From Paenibacillus flagellatus (GTDB lineage: Bacteria > Bacillota > Bacilli > Paenibacillales > NBRC-103111): 64,000 nucleotides of DNA. The notes under the pieces were generated by a model that was not told the origin of the DNA, did no database searches, and worked only from the letters and a program-made list of their open reading frames with translations. The stretch is from the NCBI RefSeq assembly GCF_003217775.1, contig NZ_QJVJ01000002.1:434001-498000 (forward strand). The letters run 5' to 3'. Below, one piece after another: positions 35,252 through 44,511 of this stretch (its first letter is position 1; every line of letters starts with the position of its first letter). The position numbers and the translations under genes are program-made.

Positions 35252-35282
35252 TTGACACACTAATAAGGATTAATGATACAAT
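35252..35282 (+). promoter_or_regulatory. Sigma-A promoter of glpX
   Basis: TTGACA (35252-35257) and TACAAT (35277-35282) with a TG extension. The 19-base spacer is long but the hexamers are strong. Confidence 0.6.
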
Positions 35283-35324
35283 ATTCAGAGAGGAGAGATT
35301 CGTTACAGAAGGGGAGACGGCAAC

Positions 35325-36305
<981 letters not shown>

Positions 36306-36321
36306 CACAATCGCCGACGAT

Positions 36322-36370
36322 AGAAAAAGCCTTCGAAACCGTACTTGGTACGGAATCGAAGGCTTTTTCT
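36322..36370. terminator. Bidirectional terminator between glpX and opuA
   Basis: AGAAAAAGCCTTCGA and TCGAAGGCTTTTTCT form a perfect 15-bp stem with an inner CCGTAC/GTACGG hairpin. Confidence 0.95.
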
Positions 36371-36385
36371 GCAGACAGCGTGTTG

Positions 36386-37312
36386 TTACTTGTTGAGATC
36401 TTCGATCGACGAGAGGTCGACATAGGCCGGTACGACAAGCCCGGTTTTCGTCCCGCTCAAGTTCGGGCCGAGGTCCTCGACCTTGTCTTTATACTTGCTC
36501 CAATAATCGGCATGCGTCGTCGGAAGCCAAGCCGCCACCATCGCGTCGGTGTCGCCGCCCGCCACGCCGGCCCACATCGGCCCCGCTTCGACCTGCAGGG
36601 CGGTGACCTTGTAGCCGAGCTTGCTTTCCAGGACGTACTTTACGACGTTCGTGCTGGCGATCTCCGAATCCCACGCGACGTAGCCGAGCTTCAACGACTG
36701 GCCGTCCGCTTGGGCGGCCCCGCTCACCCAGCCTTCCACCTTCGCCGCGTTCGCGTCCACCCATTGCTTGGCCGCCTCCTCCGGCTTCTTGCCCTCCTGA
36801 ATGGCGGACATGACGGCGGCCATATCGTCCGGCGTCCATTCGAACCGGTCCAACACCTGGTACGCGGAAGGCTGGTCCGTCTTCAGCCCGAGTCGTACGA
36901 CCGTATGGATGCTCTCTTCGCCGCCGAAGGCGTTTTTCGGATCGGCCAAATATTTCAAGTCGTACTTGGCGAACATCCAGTGCGGCGTCCATCCGGTCAC
37001 GATAATCGGCTTCTTCTCCTTGATCGCTTTGTCGAGAGCGGCCGTCATCGCCGCCGACGAGCCTTCGACGAGCTTCCAGCCGTCGAGGCCGTACGCCTCG
37101 ATCGCTTGATTCGCCGATTTCATGATGCCGGCGCCGGGATCAATGCCGACGATTTGGCGTTTGACTTGCTCGGCGACGGATTTCGCGCTTCCCGCCCCCG
37201 CCTCGGCGGAGCCTCCCGAAGAAGCTTCCGAGCCGGAGCAGCCGGCCAGCGCCGCCGCGAGCGCGAGGACGGCCAGCAGCGCAACACGTTTTTTCGTTCG
37301 GTTCGGTTTCAT
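36386..37312 (-). CDS. opuAC: Glycine betaine/proline ABC transporter substrate-binding lipoprotein
   Basis: Binds compatible solutes outside the membrane. The 308-residue precursor has the lipobox LAGC (Cys 25). Its OpuAC domain includes IVGIDPGAGIMKSANQAIEAYGL, IIVTGWTPHWMFAKYDLKYLADPKNAFGGEESIHTVVR and a second lobe with LGYVAWDSEIASTNVVKYVLESKLGYKV. Trp residues in GWTPHW and in MVAAWLPTTHADYW are positioned like the aromatic cage that holds the trimethylammonium group. It is the last gene of the opuAA-AB-AC operon, starting 3 bases past opuAB, with GAGGA upstream. Confidence 0.94.
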   Translation of the reverse strand: MKPNRTKKRVALLAVLALAAALAGCSGSEASSGGSAEAGAGSAKSVAEQVKRQIVGIDPGAGIMKSANQAIEAYGLDGWKLVEGSSAAMTAALDKAIKEKKPIIVTGWTPHWMFAKYDLKYLADPKNAFGGEESIHTVVRLGLKTDQPSAYQVLDRFEWTPDDMAAVMSAIQEGKKPEEAAKQWVDANAAKVEGWVSGAAQADGQSLKLGYVAWDSEIASTNVVKYVLESKLGYKVTALQVEAGPMWAGVAGGDTDAMVAAWLPTTHADYWSKYKDKVEDLGPNLSGTKTGLVVPAYVDLSSIEDLNK

Positions 37313-37315
37313 CGG

Positions 37316-38155
37316 TTACATTCCTCTTTTCCGTTCGGATTTCATCATTCGCTGCGTAAAGCGATCCAGGATGATCGCGACGATGACGACGGCGAGTCCG
37401 GCTTCGAAGCCTTCGCCGATTTTGATTTGCGTGACGGCCCGGTAAACGGAGGCGCCGACGCCCTGCGCGCCGATCATCGAAGCGATGACGACCATCGACA
37501 GCGACAGCATGATCGTCTGGTTGACGCCCGCCATGACGGTCGGCCAAGCGAGCGGCAGCTCGACCTTCAGCAGCTTCTGCGTCGAGGTCGAGCCGAAGGC
37601 GTCGGCCGCCTCCGACAGCTCGCCGGGCACTTGGCGAATGCCGAGATGCGTCAGCCGAATCGTCGGCGGAACGGCGAAGACGACCGAGGCGATGACGCCG
37701 GGTACGACGCCGAGGCCGAAAAACATGACGGCCGGTATCAGGTAGACGAACGCCGGCATCGTCTGCATGAAGTCAAGTGCGGGCGTGACGATCCGCGCCG
37801 CCGTCTTGCTTCGCGAGCATAGGATGCCGAGCGGGATGCCGAGCACGATGGAGATGAAGGCGGATGAAAGGACGAGCGCCAGCGTATCCATCGTTTCGTC
37901 CCAAAAGCCCAAATTGACGATTGCGTACAAGCCGACGGCGGTCAGAGCGGCCATTCTCCATTTCCCGAGCCAAAAGCCGATGGCGGCGACGATCGCGATA
38001 AACAGAAGCGGATGCGGCGCGTGGAACACGGCGGCGAACGCTTCGACGAGCCCGTTGATCAGAAGCGACAGCGCGTCGAACAAGCCGGACAGATGGTCCA
38101 CGAGCCAGTCGACCAGCGCTTCGATCCACCGGTCAAGCGGTAGTTTCGGGAGCAT
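37316..38155 (-). CDS. opuAB: Glycine betaine/proline ABC transporter permease
   Basis: Membrane subunit of the osmoprotectant importer, 279 residues. It has multiple membrane segments and the binding-protein-dependent transport signature QVPGELSEAADAFGSTSTQKLLKVELPLAWPTVMAGVNQTIMLSLSMVVIASMIGA. The N-terminal region before the first segment is amphipathic (PLDRWIEALVDWLVDHLSG), as in OpuAB/ProW. The ATG at 38155 lies inside the end of opuAA (23-base overlap), with GGAGGTGA 6 bases upstream, so translation is coupled. Confidence 0.94.
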   Translation of the reverse strand: MLPKLPLDRWIEALVDWLVDHLSGLFDALSLLINGLVEAFAAVFHAPHPLLFIAIVAAIGFWLGKWRMAALTAVGLYAIVNLGFWDETMDTLALVLSSAFISIVLGIPLGILCSRSKTAARIVTPALDFMQTMPAFVYLIPAVMFFGLGVVPGVIASVVFAVPPTIRLTHLGIRQVPGELSEAADAFGSTSTQKLLKVELPLAWPTVMAGVNQTIMLSLSMVVIASMIGAQGVGASVYRAVTQIKIGEGFEAGLAVVIVAIILDRFTQRMMKSERKRGM

Positions 38156-39353
38156 TCGCGGTCACCTCCGTTCCGGGAATTTGTCCGGCCAGCGCGCCGA
38201 GAACGGCACCGCGTACGATGACGCCGACGAGCCGGTTCGAATCGCCGACGACTGCGACCGGAAGCTTGGACGTGCCGCAAATTTCGAACAAGTCGTTCAG
38301 CAGCGTATCCGGCTTCACCTGCGGCACGTCCCGGATGACGATATCGGCGAGCGGTTTGTTCGCGCGAGCGGCTTCCGCCGCATCCTCCGCCGTCAGGACG
38401 CCGATCAGCGTCTGCGAGCGGTCGACGACGAACAAGTTCGAGATGCCCCGTTCGCGCATAAGCTGCAGGGCGACGCGGGGACCGCGGTCCGGTCCGATCG
38501 CTTCCGGGCGCCGCATGACGTGCTCGGCCGTCAGCACCTTGGACAAGTCGACGTCCTCGACGAATCGCTCCACGTACGAGTTGGCCGGATTGATCATAAT
38601 TTCCTCCGGCGTGCCGACCTGGACGACGGCGCCGTCCCGCATGAGGGCGATCCGGTCGCCGATGCGAAGCGCTTCGTCCAAATCGTGCGTGATGAACACG
38701 ATCGTTTTCCTCATCTTTTCCTGCAGCTCCAGCAGTTCGTCCTGCATGCTGCGCCGAATGAGCGGGTCGAGGGCGCTGAACGCCTCGTCCATGAGCAGAA
38801 TGTCCGGATCGTTCGCAAGCGCCCGGGCCAAGCCGACGCGCTGCTGCATGCCGCCGCTCAGCTCGTCGGGCATCCGGTCGCCCCATTCGCCGAGTCCGAC
38901 GAGCTCGAGCGCGCGGCGCGCTTTTTCCGCACGCTCTTGCTTGGCGATCCCTTGCACTTCCAGGCCGAACTCCGCGTTGGCGAGGACGGTGCGGTGGGGG
39001 AGCAGGGCGAATTTTTGGAAAACCATGCCGATCGTCTTGCGCCGAAGCTCCCTCAGCTCAGCCGGGCTCATATCCGTCAAGCTTTCGCCGCGGATCAGGA
39101 TGTCGCCCGCCGTCGGCTCGATCAGCCGATTCAGCATGCGGACAAGCGTCGATTTGCCGCTGCCCGACAGCCCCATAATGACGAAAATTTCCCCCTCTTC
39201 GATCGTCAGACTGACCCGGTTCACGCCGAGGACGAGCTGCTTTTCTTTCGCGAGCCGCTCCTTCGTCCAGCCTTCCTCCAGCAGCTTGACCGCCGCATGG
39301 CGCGGAACGGCTCCGAACAGCTTGCTCACGTCTTTCAACTCGATCATAGGCAT
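38133..39353 (-). CDS. opuAA: Glycine betaine/proline ABC transporter ATP-binding protein
   Basis: ATPase subunit, about 406 residues. It has Walker A GLSGSGKST, the ABC signature LSGGMQQRVGLARALA, Walker B ILLMDEAFSALDP and the His switch ITHD. Two C-terminal CBS domains (from about residue 275) are known in OpuA-type systems to sense ionic strength. The N terminus IELKDVSKLFGAVPRHAAVKLLEEGWTKE is the family extension. ATG at 39353 (GAGGTGA upstream) and GTG at 39362 (AGGAG upstream) are both good starts. The ATG is listed because its ribosome site is longer. Confidence 0.94.
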   Translation of the reverse strand: MPMIELKDVSKLFGAVPRHAAVKLLEEGWTKERLAKEKQLVLGVNRVSLTIEEGEIFVIMGLSGSGKSTLVRMLNRLIEPTAGDILIRGESLTDMSPAELRELRRKTIGMVFQKFALLPHRTVLANAEFGLEVQGIAKQERAEKARRALELVGLGEWGDRMPDELSGGMQQRVGLARALANDPDILLMDEAFSALDPLIRRSMQDELLELQEKMRKTIVFITHDLDEALRIGDRIALMRDGAVVQVGTPEEIMINPANSYVERFVEDVDLSKVLTAEHVMRRPEAIGPDRGPRVALQLMRERGISNLFVVDRSQTLIGVLTAEDAAEAARANKPLADIVIRDVPQVKPDTLLNDLFEICGTSKLPVAVVGDSNRLVGVIVRGAVLGALAGQIPGTEVTANAPETTA

Positions 39354-39398
39354 TGCCTTCACCTCGTTTCTCCTGGAGTCCGAATCGTTACCCGTCCT

Positions 39399-39471
39399 AT
39401 TGTATCGATGATTCGCCCAATAATCAACAGAAAAAACTTTATAAAAAGAACGTACAGAAAAAACTGTACAA
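39399..39471 (-). promoter_or_regulatory. opuA promoter with two putative GbsR-type operators
   Basis: On the minus strand TTGATT (39422-39427), a 17-base spacer and TACAAT (39399-39404) form a sigma-A promoter. GTACAGAAAAAACTGTAC (39452-39469) is a perfect inverted repeat. A related copy with ACAGAAAAAACTTTA starts at 39427 and overlaps the -35. Two copies, one on the promoter, suit repression by the adjacent GbsR-type protein. Confidence 0.6.
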
Positions 39472-39523
39472 AGTTTACTCCCGTATGCTCGGTCGTTCTC
39501 CTTGATCCGACCCGATCCGATTC

Positions 39524-39552
39524 TTTACTTTCGGAATCGATTTTTTTATAAT
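39524..39552 (+). promoter_or_regulatory. Sigma-A promoter of the GbsR-type gene
   Basis: TTTACT (39524-39529), 17 bases, TATAAT (39547-39552), about 90 bases before the start codon and divergent from opuA. Confidence 0.65.
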
Positions 39553-39642
39553 ATCAGCAGCACGGACCGCGAGAGACAAGCCTCTTGACGCGCTTATCCG
39601 GAGACACGGCATGAGCCGGCAAGAAGTGAGGAGGACGAAACG

Positions 39643-40203
39643 ATGCAACCGTTCGACGCGTTGTCCGAGCAGCATCGGGATGCGATATTGAAAGCCCGCA
39701 AGCGAGTGATCGAAGCGATCGGTAAAAATATGGACTTGTACGGCGTTACGTTATCGGTCGGTCATTTATACGGAATGCTGTTCTTCTCGGAGAAGCCGAT
39801 GACGCTCGACGAGATGGGCAGGGAGATGGAAATGAGCAAGACGAGCATGAGCACGGGCGTCCGGATGCTGCTCGATTTGAAGATGGTCAACAAGGTATGG
39901 GAGAAAGGCGCGCGCAAAGATTTGTACGAGGCCGAATCGGACTGGCACCAGACGTTCGCCGACTATTTCGCGATCGAATGGCGGAAGGCGGTGGAGGCGA
40001 ACGTCGGCGCGCTCAACAAGTCGGCGGCCGAGCTTCGCAGGCTGAAGGAGCAGACGGACGGGGAGGAGTCGCTGCACGCCGTCCTGGACAGGGATTTGGA
40101 GAAAATCGAAGGAGCGCTCGCTTATTACCGCTGGCTGGACCGCTTCATCGATACGCTCGAATCCGGCCGGATTTACGAGCTCGTCCCGAAAGACGAACCT
40201 TGA
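39643..40203 (+). CDS. GbsR/OpcR-type MarR-fold transcriptional regulator
   Basis: A 186-residue winged-helix regulator. The DNA-binding part reads LYGVTLSVGHLYGMLFFSEKPMTLDEMGREMEMSKTSMSTGVRMLLDLKMVNKVWEKGARKDLYEAE, close to the GbsR/OpcR group. That group controls choline and glycine betaine uptake genes in Bacillus. The C-terminal half is helical, with aromatic residues (YYRWLDRFIDTLESGRIYE) that may form the ligand pocket. The ATG follows GAGGAGG. It is transcribed divergently from opuA, making that operon the probable target. Confidence 0.88.
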   Translation: MQPFDALSEQHRDAILKARKRVIEAIGKNMDLYGVTLSVGHLYGMLFFSEKPMTLDEMGREMEMSKTSMSTGVRMLLDLKMVNKVWEKGARKDLYEAESDWHQTFADYFAIEWRKAVEANVGALNKSAAELRRLKEQTDGEESLHAVLDRDLEKIEGALAYYRWLDRFIDTLESGRIYELVPKDEP

Positions 40204-40231
40204 TCGATAGTCGCGCGCGTTCGCGCGAACG

Positions 40232-40277
40232 AACCGCAACGATTCCCCGGCGATCCGGGGCGGCGTTGCGGTTTTTC
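40232..40277 (+). terminator. Rho-independent terminator
   Basis: AACCGCAACG and CGTTGCGGTTTTT with an inner CCCCGG/CCGGGG hairpin. Confidence 0.9.
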
Positions 40278-40293
40278 GCATACCGGCGGGCAG

Positions 40294-40343
40294 TTGGCGT
40301 ATGGCGACGCCGCGTGGTACACTGGATTGGAAACGATCACAAA
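40294..40343 (+). promoter_or_regulatory. Promoter of the DeoR-type gene with AAACGA repeats
   Basis: TTGGCG (40294-40299), 18 bases, TACACT (40318-40323). AAACGATCACAAACGAA follows at about 40331, resembling the repeat downstream of the aldolase promoter. Autoregulation is plausible. Confidence 0.5.
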
Positions 40344-40416
40344 CGAACTGGAACAAAAGGAAAAGTACGAAGCGTCTTACAGAATACTGTAGCGAGACGT
40401 CGGCGGGAGGATAAGC

Positions 40417-41190
40417 ATGTTTGCGGAAGAACGGTATGTACGCATTATGGAAGTCGTCAATCGGGTCGGCAAGGCTACGGTCGCCGAGCTGAGCGATGCG
40501 CTAGGCGTATCGCCGGTGACGGTGCGACGGGATCTCGAGAAGCTGGAGGAGAAGGAGCTGCTGCTCCGGACGCACGGCGGCGCGATGGCGCTCCATTCGC
40601 GGGTGAGCGAGGTCGCTCACGAGAAGTCGTTTTCGGAGAAGGAGGAGGCGCTTGCCGCCGAGAAGGAGCGGATCGCGGAAGCGGCCGCGAAGCTCGTGCA
40701 GGACGAGGATGCGGTGCTGCTGACGGCCGGCACGACGAATATGATGCTGGCCAAAAAGCTCGCCGGCAAAAAAGGGCTCAAGGTCGTCACGAACGCGGCC
40801 AACATCGCCGTCCAAATCGGCCATTACGCCGATTTCGAAGTGATCTTGATCGGCGGGAAGCTGCGGCCCAAATCGTACGCCCTCGTCGGGCCGCTCGCCG
40901 AGCGCGCGCTTGCGAACATCCGGGTGGACAAGCTGTTTCTCGGCGTCGACGGCTTCGATTTGAACGAAGGGCTGACGACGCCGAACTTGTCCGAAGCGAA
41001 TATGGACCGCGGCATGATCTCGATCGCCAAGGAAGTGATCGTCGTCGCCGACCATAGCAAGTTCGGTCGCGTCTTCTTTTCCCATGTCGCCCCGCTATCG
41101 GTCGTCCATACGGTCGTGACGGACCGGCAGCTGGACGAGCGGACGTGCGACCAAATCCGCGATCTCGGCATTCAGTTGATCGTGACGTGA
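40417..41190 (+). CDS. DeoR-family transcriptional regulator
   Basis: Sugar-phosphate-responsive repressor of 257 residues. The N-terminal winged helix reads ERYVRIMEVVNRVGKATVAELSDALGVSPVTVRRDLEKLEEKELLLRTHGGA. The C-terminal DeoRC domain has the phosphosugar-binding TAGTTNMMLAKKL, NAANIAVQI, IGGKLRPKSYALVGPLAE and FLGVDGFDLNEGLTTPN. The ATG follows GGGAGGA. It lies upstream of an aldolase and a PfkB-type kinase, the layout of fructose or tagatose catabolic operons, and probably responds to a hexose phosphate. Confidence 0.93.
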   Translation: MFAEERYVRIMEVVNRVGKATVAELSDALGVSPVTVRRDLEKLEEKELLLRTHGGAMALHSRVSEVAHEKSFSEKEEALAAEKERIAEAAAKLVQDEDAVLLTAGTTNMMLAKKLAGKKGLKVVTNAANIAVQIGHYADFEVILIGGKLRPKSYALVGPLAERALANIRVDKLFLGVDGFDLNEGLTTPNLSEANMDRGMISIAKEVIVVADHSKFGRVFFSHVAPLSVVHTVVTDRQLDERTCDQIRDLGIQLIVT

Positions 41191-41226
41191 GAGGGACGTT
41201 TTCCGGCGCCGCGGGCAAAAAAGTGT

Positions 41227-41278
41227 TTGTCACGCGAAAAAGGATCGGCTACAATAGAAAAAGAAACGAAACGAAACC
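41227..41278 (+). promoter_or_regulatory. Aldolase promoter with GAAAC tandem repeat at the start site
   Basis: TTGTCA (41227-41232), 17 bases, TACAAT (41250-41255) is a strong sigma-A promoter. GAAACGAAACGAAACC at about 41263-41278 covers the start point. A DeoR-type repressor binding there would block transcription. Confidence 0.65.
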
Positions 41279-41317
41279 AAATACTCAAAAAAGCAACCGA
41301 TCCGGGAGGAATCATTC

Positions 41318-42187
41318 ATGCCATTAGTATCTTCGACACCGATGCTCCAAGCCGCTCGCGCCGGCGGCTATTGTATCGGCGCCTTCAACGTGCACACGCT
41401 CGAAATGCTGCAAGCGGTCGTCGAAGCGGCCGTCGAGACGGAGTCGCCGCTCATCATCCAATCGACCGTCGGCACGGTCAAGCATCTCGGGCCGGAATAT
41501 ATCGCGGCGGCCGCGACGGTGGCGTCCAACCTGAACCCGCGCATTCCGATCGCGCTGCATCTCGATCATTGCACCGAGTTCGACCTGATCGTCCGCTGCA
41601 TCCGCGCGGGGTATACGTCGGTCATGATCGACGCCTCCCATTCGCCGTTCGACGATAACGTCGCCCAGACGAAGCGGGTCGTCGAGGTGGCGAAGCCGGC
41701 CGGCGTCAACGTGGAAGCGGAGCTCGGCAAAGTCGGCGGCGTCGAGGACGATATCGTCGTGGCCGACAACGAGGCGCTTATGGCCGATCCGGACGAATGC
41801 GCCGCGTTCGTCGAGCTGACCGGCGTTCCGACGCTGGCGCCGGCGATCGGCACCGCGCACGGCATTTACAAGGGCGAGCCGAAAATCGACTTCGACCGGA
41901 TCGGACGGATCGCGTCCAAGGTCGACGTTCCTCTCGTGCTGCACGGCGGCTCGGGTATTCCGGAGGAGCAGGTGCGCCGGTGCGTCGCGCTCGGCATGGC
42001 CAAGATGAACGTCGCCACGGAGCTTCGCATCGTATTCTCGGACGCGATCAAGGCGGTATTCGCGCAAAACCCGGACGAGAACGATCCACGCAAATATATG
42101 GTGCCGGCCAAAAAGGCGCTCAAGGAAGCGGCGATCGAAAAAATGCGCCTGTGCGGCAGCTTCGGCAAAGCGAACGATTTCCGGTAA
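41318..42187 (+). CDS. fba: Class II fructose/tagatose-bisphosphate aldolase
   Basis: Zinc aldolase of 289 residues that splits a ketohexose 1,6-bisphosphate into triose phosphates. It carries GGYCIGAFNVHTLEMLQAVVEAA, the metal/substrate segment IALHLDHCTEFDLIVRCIRAGYTSVMIDAS, AELGKVGG, GTAHGIYKGEP and the phosphate-binding LVLHGGSGIP. Its place between a DeoR-type regulator and a PfkB kinase suggests a dedicated catabolic enzyme (fructose 1-phosphate or tagatose 6-phosphate route). The glycolytic function cannot be excluded. The ATG follows GGGAGG. Confidence 0.92.
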   Translation: MPLVSSTPMLQAARAGGYCIGAFNVHTLEMLQAVVEAAVETESPLIIQSTVGTVKHLGPEYIAAAATVASNLNPRIPIALHLDHCTEFDLIVRCIRAGYTSVMIDASHSPFDDNVAQTKRVVEVAKPAGVNVEAELGKVGGVEDDIVVADNEALMADPDECAAFVELTGVPTLAPAIGTAHGIYKGEPKIDFDRIGRIASKVDVPLVLHGGSGIPEEQVRRCVALGMAKMNVATELRIVFSDAIKAVFAQNPDENDPRKYMVPAKKALKEAAIEKMRLCGSFGKANDFR

Positions 42188-42206
42188 TCGGCCGATTCGG
42201 AGAATG

Positions 42207-42236
42207 GAAGGGAGGCCGCTCTCGAGGCGGCTTCCT
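42207..42236 (+). other. Intercistronic hairpin without a U run
   Basis: GGAGGCCGC, loop TCTCGA, GGCGGCTTCC between the aldolase and kinase genes. No T tract follows. It could slow decay or reduce read-through rather than terminate. Confidence 0.4.
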
Positions 42237-42286
42237 GCATTCACCGGTCGCAATTATTTTATCCTTACAAAAAAGGAAGCGTCTAC

Positions 42287-43225
42287 ATGGCACTGATTAC
42301 GACCGTCACGCTCAATGCGGCGATCGATAAAACGTATTATATGGATTCGTTCCCGCTCGGCAAAGTGTCCCGGGTGGCCGAGATGATCAGCGTCCCCGGC
42401 GGGAAGGGGATCAACGTGGCGCGGGTGGCGCGCCAGCTTGGCGCTGCGGTCCTGGCGACCGGCTTCGTCGGCGGCAGCAACGGCGACTATATCGTGAAGG
42501 AGCTCGGCAAGGCCGGCATCGACAACGATTTCGTCGCCGTCGAGGGCGAGTCCCGGCTTTGCTTGAACATGATCGATCGGTCGGCAGGGACGTCGACCGA
42601 GCTGCTCGAGCCGGGACCGGTCATCTCCGCATCGCATATCGAAGCGATCAAGGCGAAGGTGAAGAGTCTCGCCGCCGAGTCGGCGATCATCGCGTTCTCC
42701 GGCAGCTTGCCGAAAGGGGCTCCGGCGCCGCTGTATGCCGAGCTGATCGCGGTCGCCAAAGCGGAAGGGGCGAAGGCGTTCCTCGACACGAGCGGCGACG
42801 CGCTCCTGGAAGGCGTCGCGGCGAAGCCGTACTTCATCAAGCCGAACGAGGACGAGATCGAGAAGCTGATCGGACGGAAGCTGGAGCGCGAAAGCGACCT
42901 GTACGCCAGCATGAAGCGGCTGATGGAGGAAGGCGTCGCCTGCGTCGTCGTCACGCTCGGCGCTTCCGGCTCGGTCGCCGGGTTCGGCGGCCGTCTGTAC
43001 CGGGTCCGCGCCCCGCGCATCGAAGCGGTCAACGCGGTCGGCAGCGGCGACTCGTTCGTCGCCGGCATGGCGACGGCGATCGCGAATGGAGCGCCGTTCG
43101 AAGACGCGCTTCGGCTCGCTACGGCGGCCGGAACGGCCAATGCGCTGAACGCGCAGGCGGGGGATATTCGCACGGACGACGTCGAGCGGCTCTCCGGCGA
43201 AGTCGGAATCGAAGCGATCGAATAA
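42287..43225 (+). CDS. 1-phosphofructokinase / tagatose-6-phosphate kinase (PfkB family)
   Basis: Phosphorylates a ketohexose phosphate to the bisphosphate used by the aldolase. The 312-residue protein has TVTLNAAIDKTYYMDSFPLGKVSRV, GGKGINVARVARQLGA, GTSTELLEPGPVIS, SGSLPKGAP and KPNEDEIEKLIGRK. The PfkB signature VNAVGSGDSFVAGMATAI contains the catalytic Asp. FruK and LacC cannot be told apart by eye. No PTS permease is linked, so the substrate may arise inside the cell. The ATG follows AAAAAAGGA. Confidence 0.9.
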   Translation: MALITTVTLNAAIDKTYYMDSFPLGKVSRVAEMISVPGGKGINVARVARQLGAAVLATGFVGGSNGDYIVKELGKAGIDNDFVAVEGESRLCLNMIDRSAGTSTELLEPGPVISASHIEAIKAKVKSLAAESAIIAFSGSLPKGAPAPLYAELIAVAKAEGAKAFLDTSGDALLEGVAAKPYFIKPNEDEIEKLIGRKLERESDLYASMKRLMEEGVACVVVTLGASGSVAGFGGRLYRVRAPRIEAVNAVGSGDSFVAGMATAIANGAPFEDALRLATAAGTANALNAQAGDIRTDDVERLSGEVGIEAIE

Positions 43226-43252
43226 CGTGCACGACTTTATACTAACGAAGAA

Positions 43253-43277
43253 CCGCCGGTTTTCGGACCGGCCGTTT
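43253..43277 (+). terminator. Rho-independent terminator
   Basis: GCCGGT, loop TTTCGG, ACCGGC, CG, then TTTTT, just after the kinase gene. Confidence 0.75.
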
Positions 43278-43391
43278 TTCGTTTTCGACAGCTGGCTCGC
43301 ATTTTTTCTTTTTCTTGCCGGAAAAGCATGTTAATATGGAATATAGCGCGAGAACGAGAATACGTATGGAACCAGGGGGGATTCGCTTTTG

Positions 43392-43781
43392 ATGAAGAGA
43401 ACGTTGGCCGGCTTGATCCGCAGTCACGAAACAACGGGCGACAAGGCCAGAGACCCGGCGCTGAAAACCCGGTACTACAAGCTCCCGAAAGACAAACTTT
43501 GGGAGGAAGTCGTTTCGCTGTTGAAGAAGCTGCCGAAGTACACCCTTCTCCACGAAGTGAAAAATGTCGGTGAAATCGTCGTCACGAAACGAACCGTCAC
43601 CGGCCGGACGCAGGACATCACGTTGACGTTGTTCGCGATCAGTCCGGTCAAGTCGGCGATCGATATTTACTCGGCGTCCCGCGGTTCGCTAGGCGATCTC
43701 GGCTCCAATTACCGGACGATCCTCGACTTGTTCAAAGCGATCGACTCCAAGCTCGGCTCGTACAAAGTCGACGGCAATTAA
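43392..43781 (+). CDS. DUF1499-like protein
   Basis: Soluble protein of 129-130 residues. The segment KSAIDIYSASRGSLGDLGSNYRTILDLF resembles the DUF1499 core (RSASRxGxxDxGxN), and KLWEEVVSLLKKL matches the N-terminal helix of the family. GGGGGG precedes both a TTG (43389, spacing 8) and an ATG (43392, spacing 11). Either may be used. The gene is flanked by terminators and converges on tpx. Function is unknown. Confidence 0.65.
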   Translation: MKRTLAGLIRSHETTGDKARDPALKTRYYKLPKDKLWEEVVSLLKKLPKYTLLHEVKNVGEIVVTKRTVTGRTQDITLTLFAISPVKSAIDIYSASRGSLGDLGSNYRTILDLFKAIDSKLGSYKVDGN

Positions 43782-43782
43782 A

Positions 43783-43820
43783 AAAACAGCGGCGGGAATC
43801 GGATTCCCTACCGCTGTTTT
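43783..43820. terminator. Bidirectional terminator
   Basis: AAAACAGCGG and CCGCTGTTTT with inner GGGAAT/ATTCCC, between the DUF1499-like gene and tpx. Confidence 0.9.
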
Positions 43821-43834
43821 CGCATTTCGGGGCA

Positions 43835-44353
43835 TTACACGAGCTTCTTGACCGCTTCGATAGCCGCCTCGTAATTCGGATGCTCCGTCATTTCGCCCAA
43901 ATATTCGACGTAACGAACCGTATCGTTCTCGTCCACGACGAAGATGGAACGCATCAACAGCTGCAATTCCTTGATCAACACGCCGTAGGCTTGGCCGAAC
44001 GATTTCGCCTTGTAGTCGGACAGCGTCTCGACTTTGTCGACGCCGGCTGCGCCGCACCAGCGGGACTGCGCGAACGGCAGGTCGACGCTGACGGTCAGGA
44101 TGACAACCTTGTCGCCGAGGTTCGCGGCTTCTTCGTTAAACCGGCGCGTTTGCTGGTCGCATACGCCCGTGTCGAGCGAAGGAACAACGCTGATCAGCTT
44201 CACTTTGCCGGCGTAATCGGCGAGCGTCGCTTCCGTGACGAGGTTTTTATTTACCGTAAAATTCGGAGCTTTGTCGCCGACTTTGATTTCCGGGCCGATC
44301 AGCGTGATCGGATTCCCTTTAAACGTTGCGGCTCCGGCGCGTTCTTGTGCCAT
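43835..44353 (-). CDS. tpx: Thiol peroxidase
   Basis: Atypical 2-Cys peroxiredoxin of 172 residues that removes peroxides via thioredoxin. The active-site segment [22 protein letters not shown] has peroxidatic C65. The resolving C100 is in SRWCGAAG, as in Tpx enzymes. The ATG at 44353 follows AGGAGG. A TATAAT on the minus strand near 44410 (CATTATAT region), with TTGGAC about 18-19 bases upstream, is the likely promoter. Confidence 0.96.
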   Translation of the reverse strand: MAQERAGAATFKGNPITLIGPEIKVGDKAPNFTVNKNLVTEATLADYAGKVKLISVVPSLDTGVCDQQTRRFNEEAANLGDKVVILTVSVDLPFAQSRWCGAAGVDKVETLSDYKAKSFGQAYGVLIKELQLLMRSIFVVDENDTVRYVEYLGEMTEHPNYEAAIEAVKKLV

Positions 44354-44453
44354 GAGACATCATCCTCCTACCGATATGAGAAAGTTTGGCAATCACCTCT
44401 CCCATTATATCGGATGCGCCCGACGGTTGTCCAATGGCGGATCGGAACGGCGT

Positions 44454-44491
44454 AAAGGCCCCCCCGCAGCAAGCTGCAAGAAGGGGCCTTT
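44454..44491 (-). terminator. Rho-independent terminator
   Basis: AAAGGCCCC and GGGGCCTTT with GCAGC/GCTGC inside, downstream of the WGxxGxxG gene and upstream of the tpx promoter. Confidence 0.8.
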
Positions 44492-44511
44492 CCGTGCCGG
44501 ATCAATTGGGG

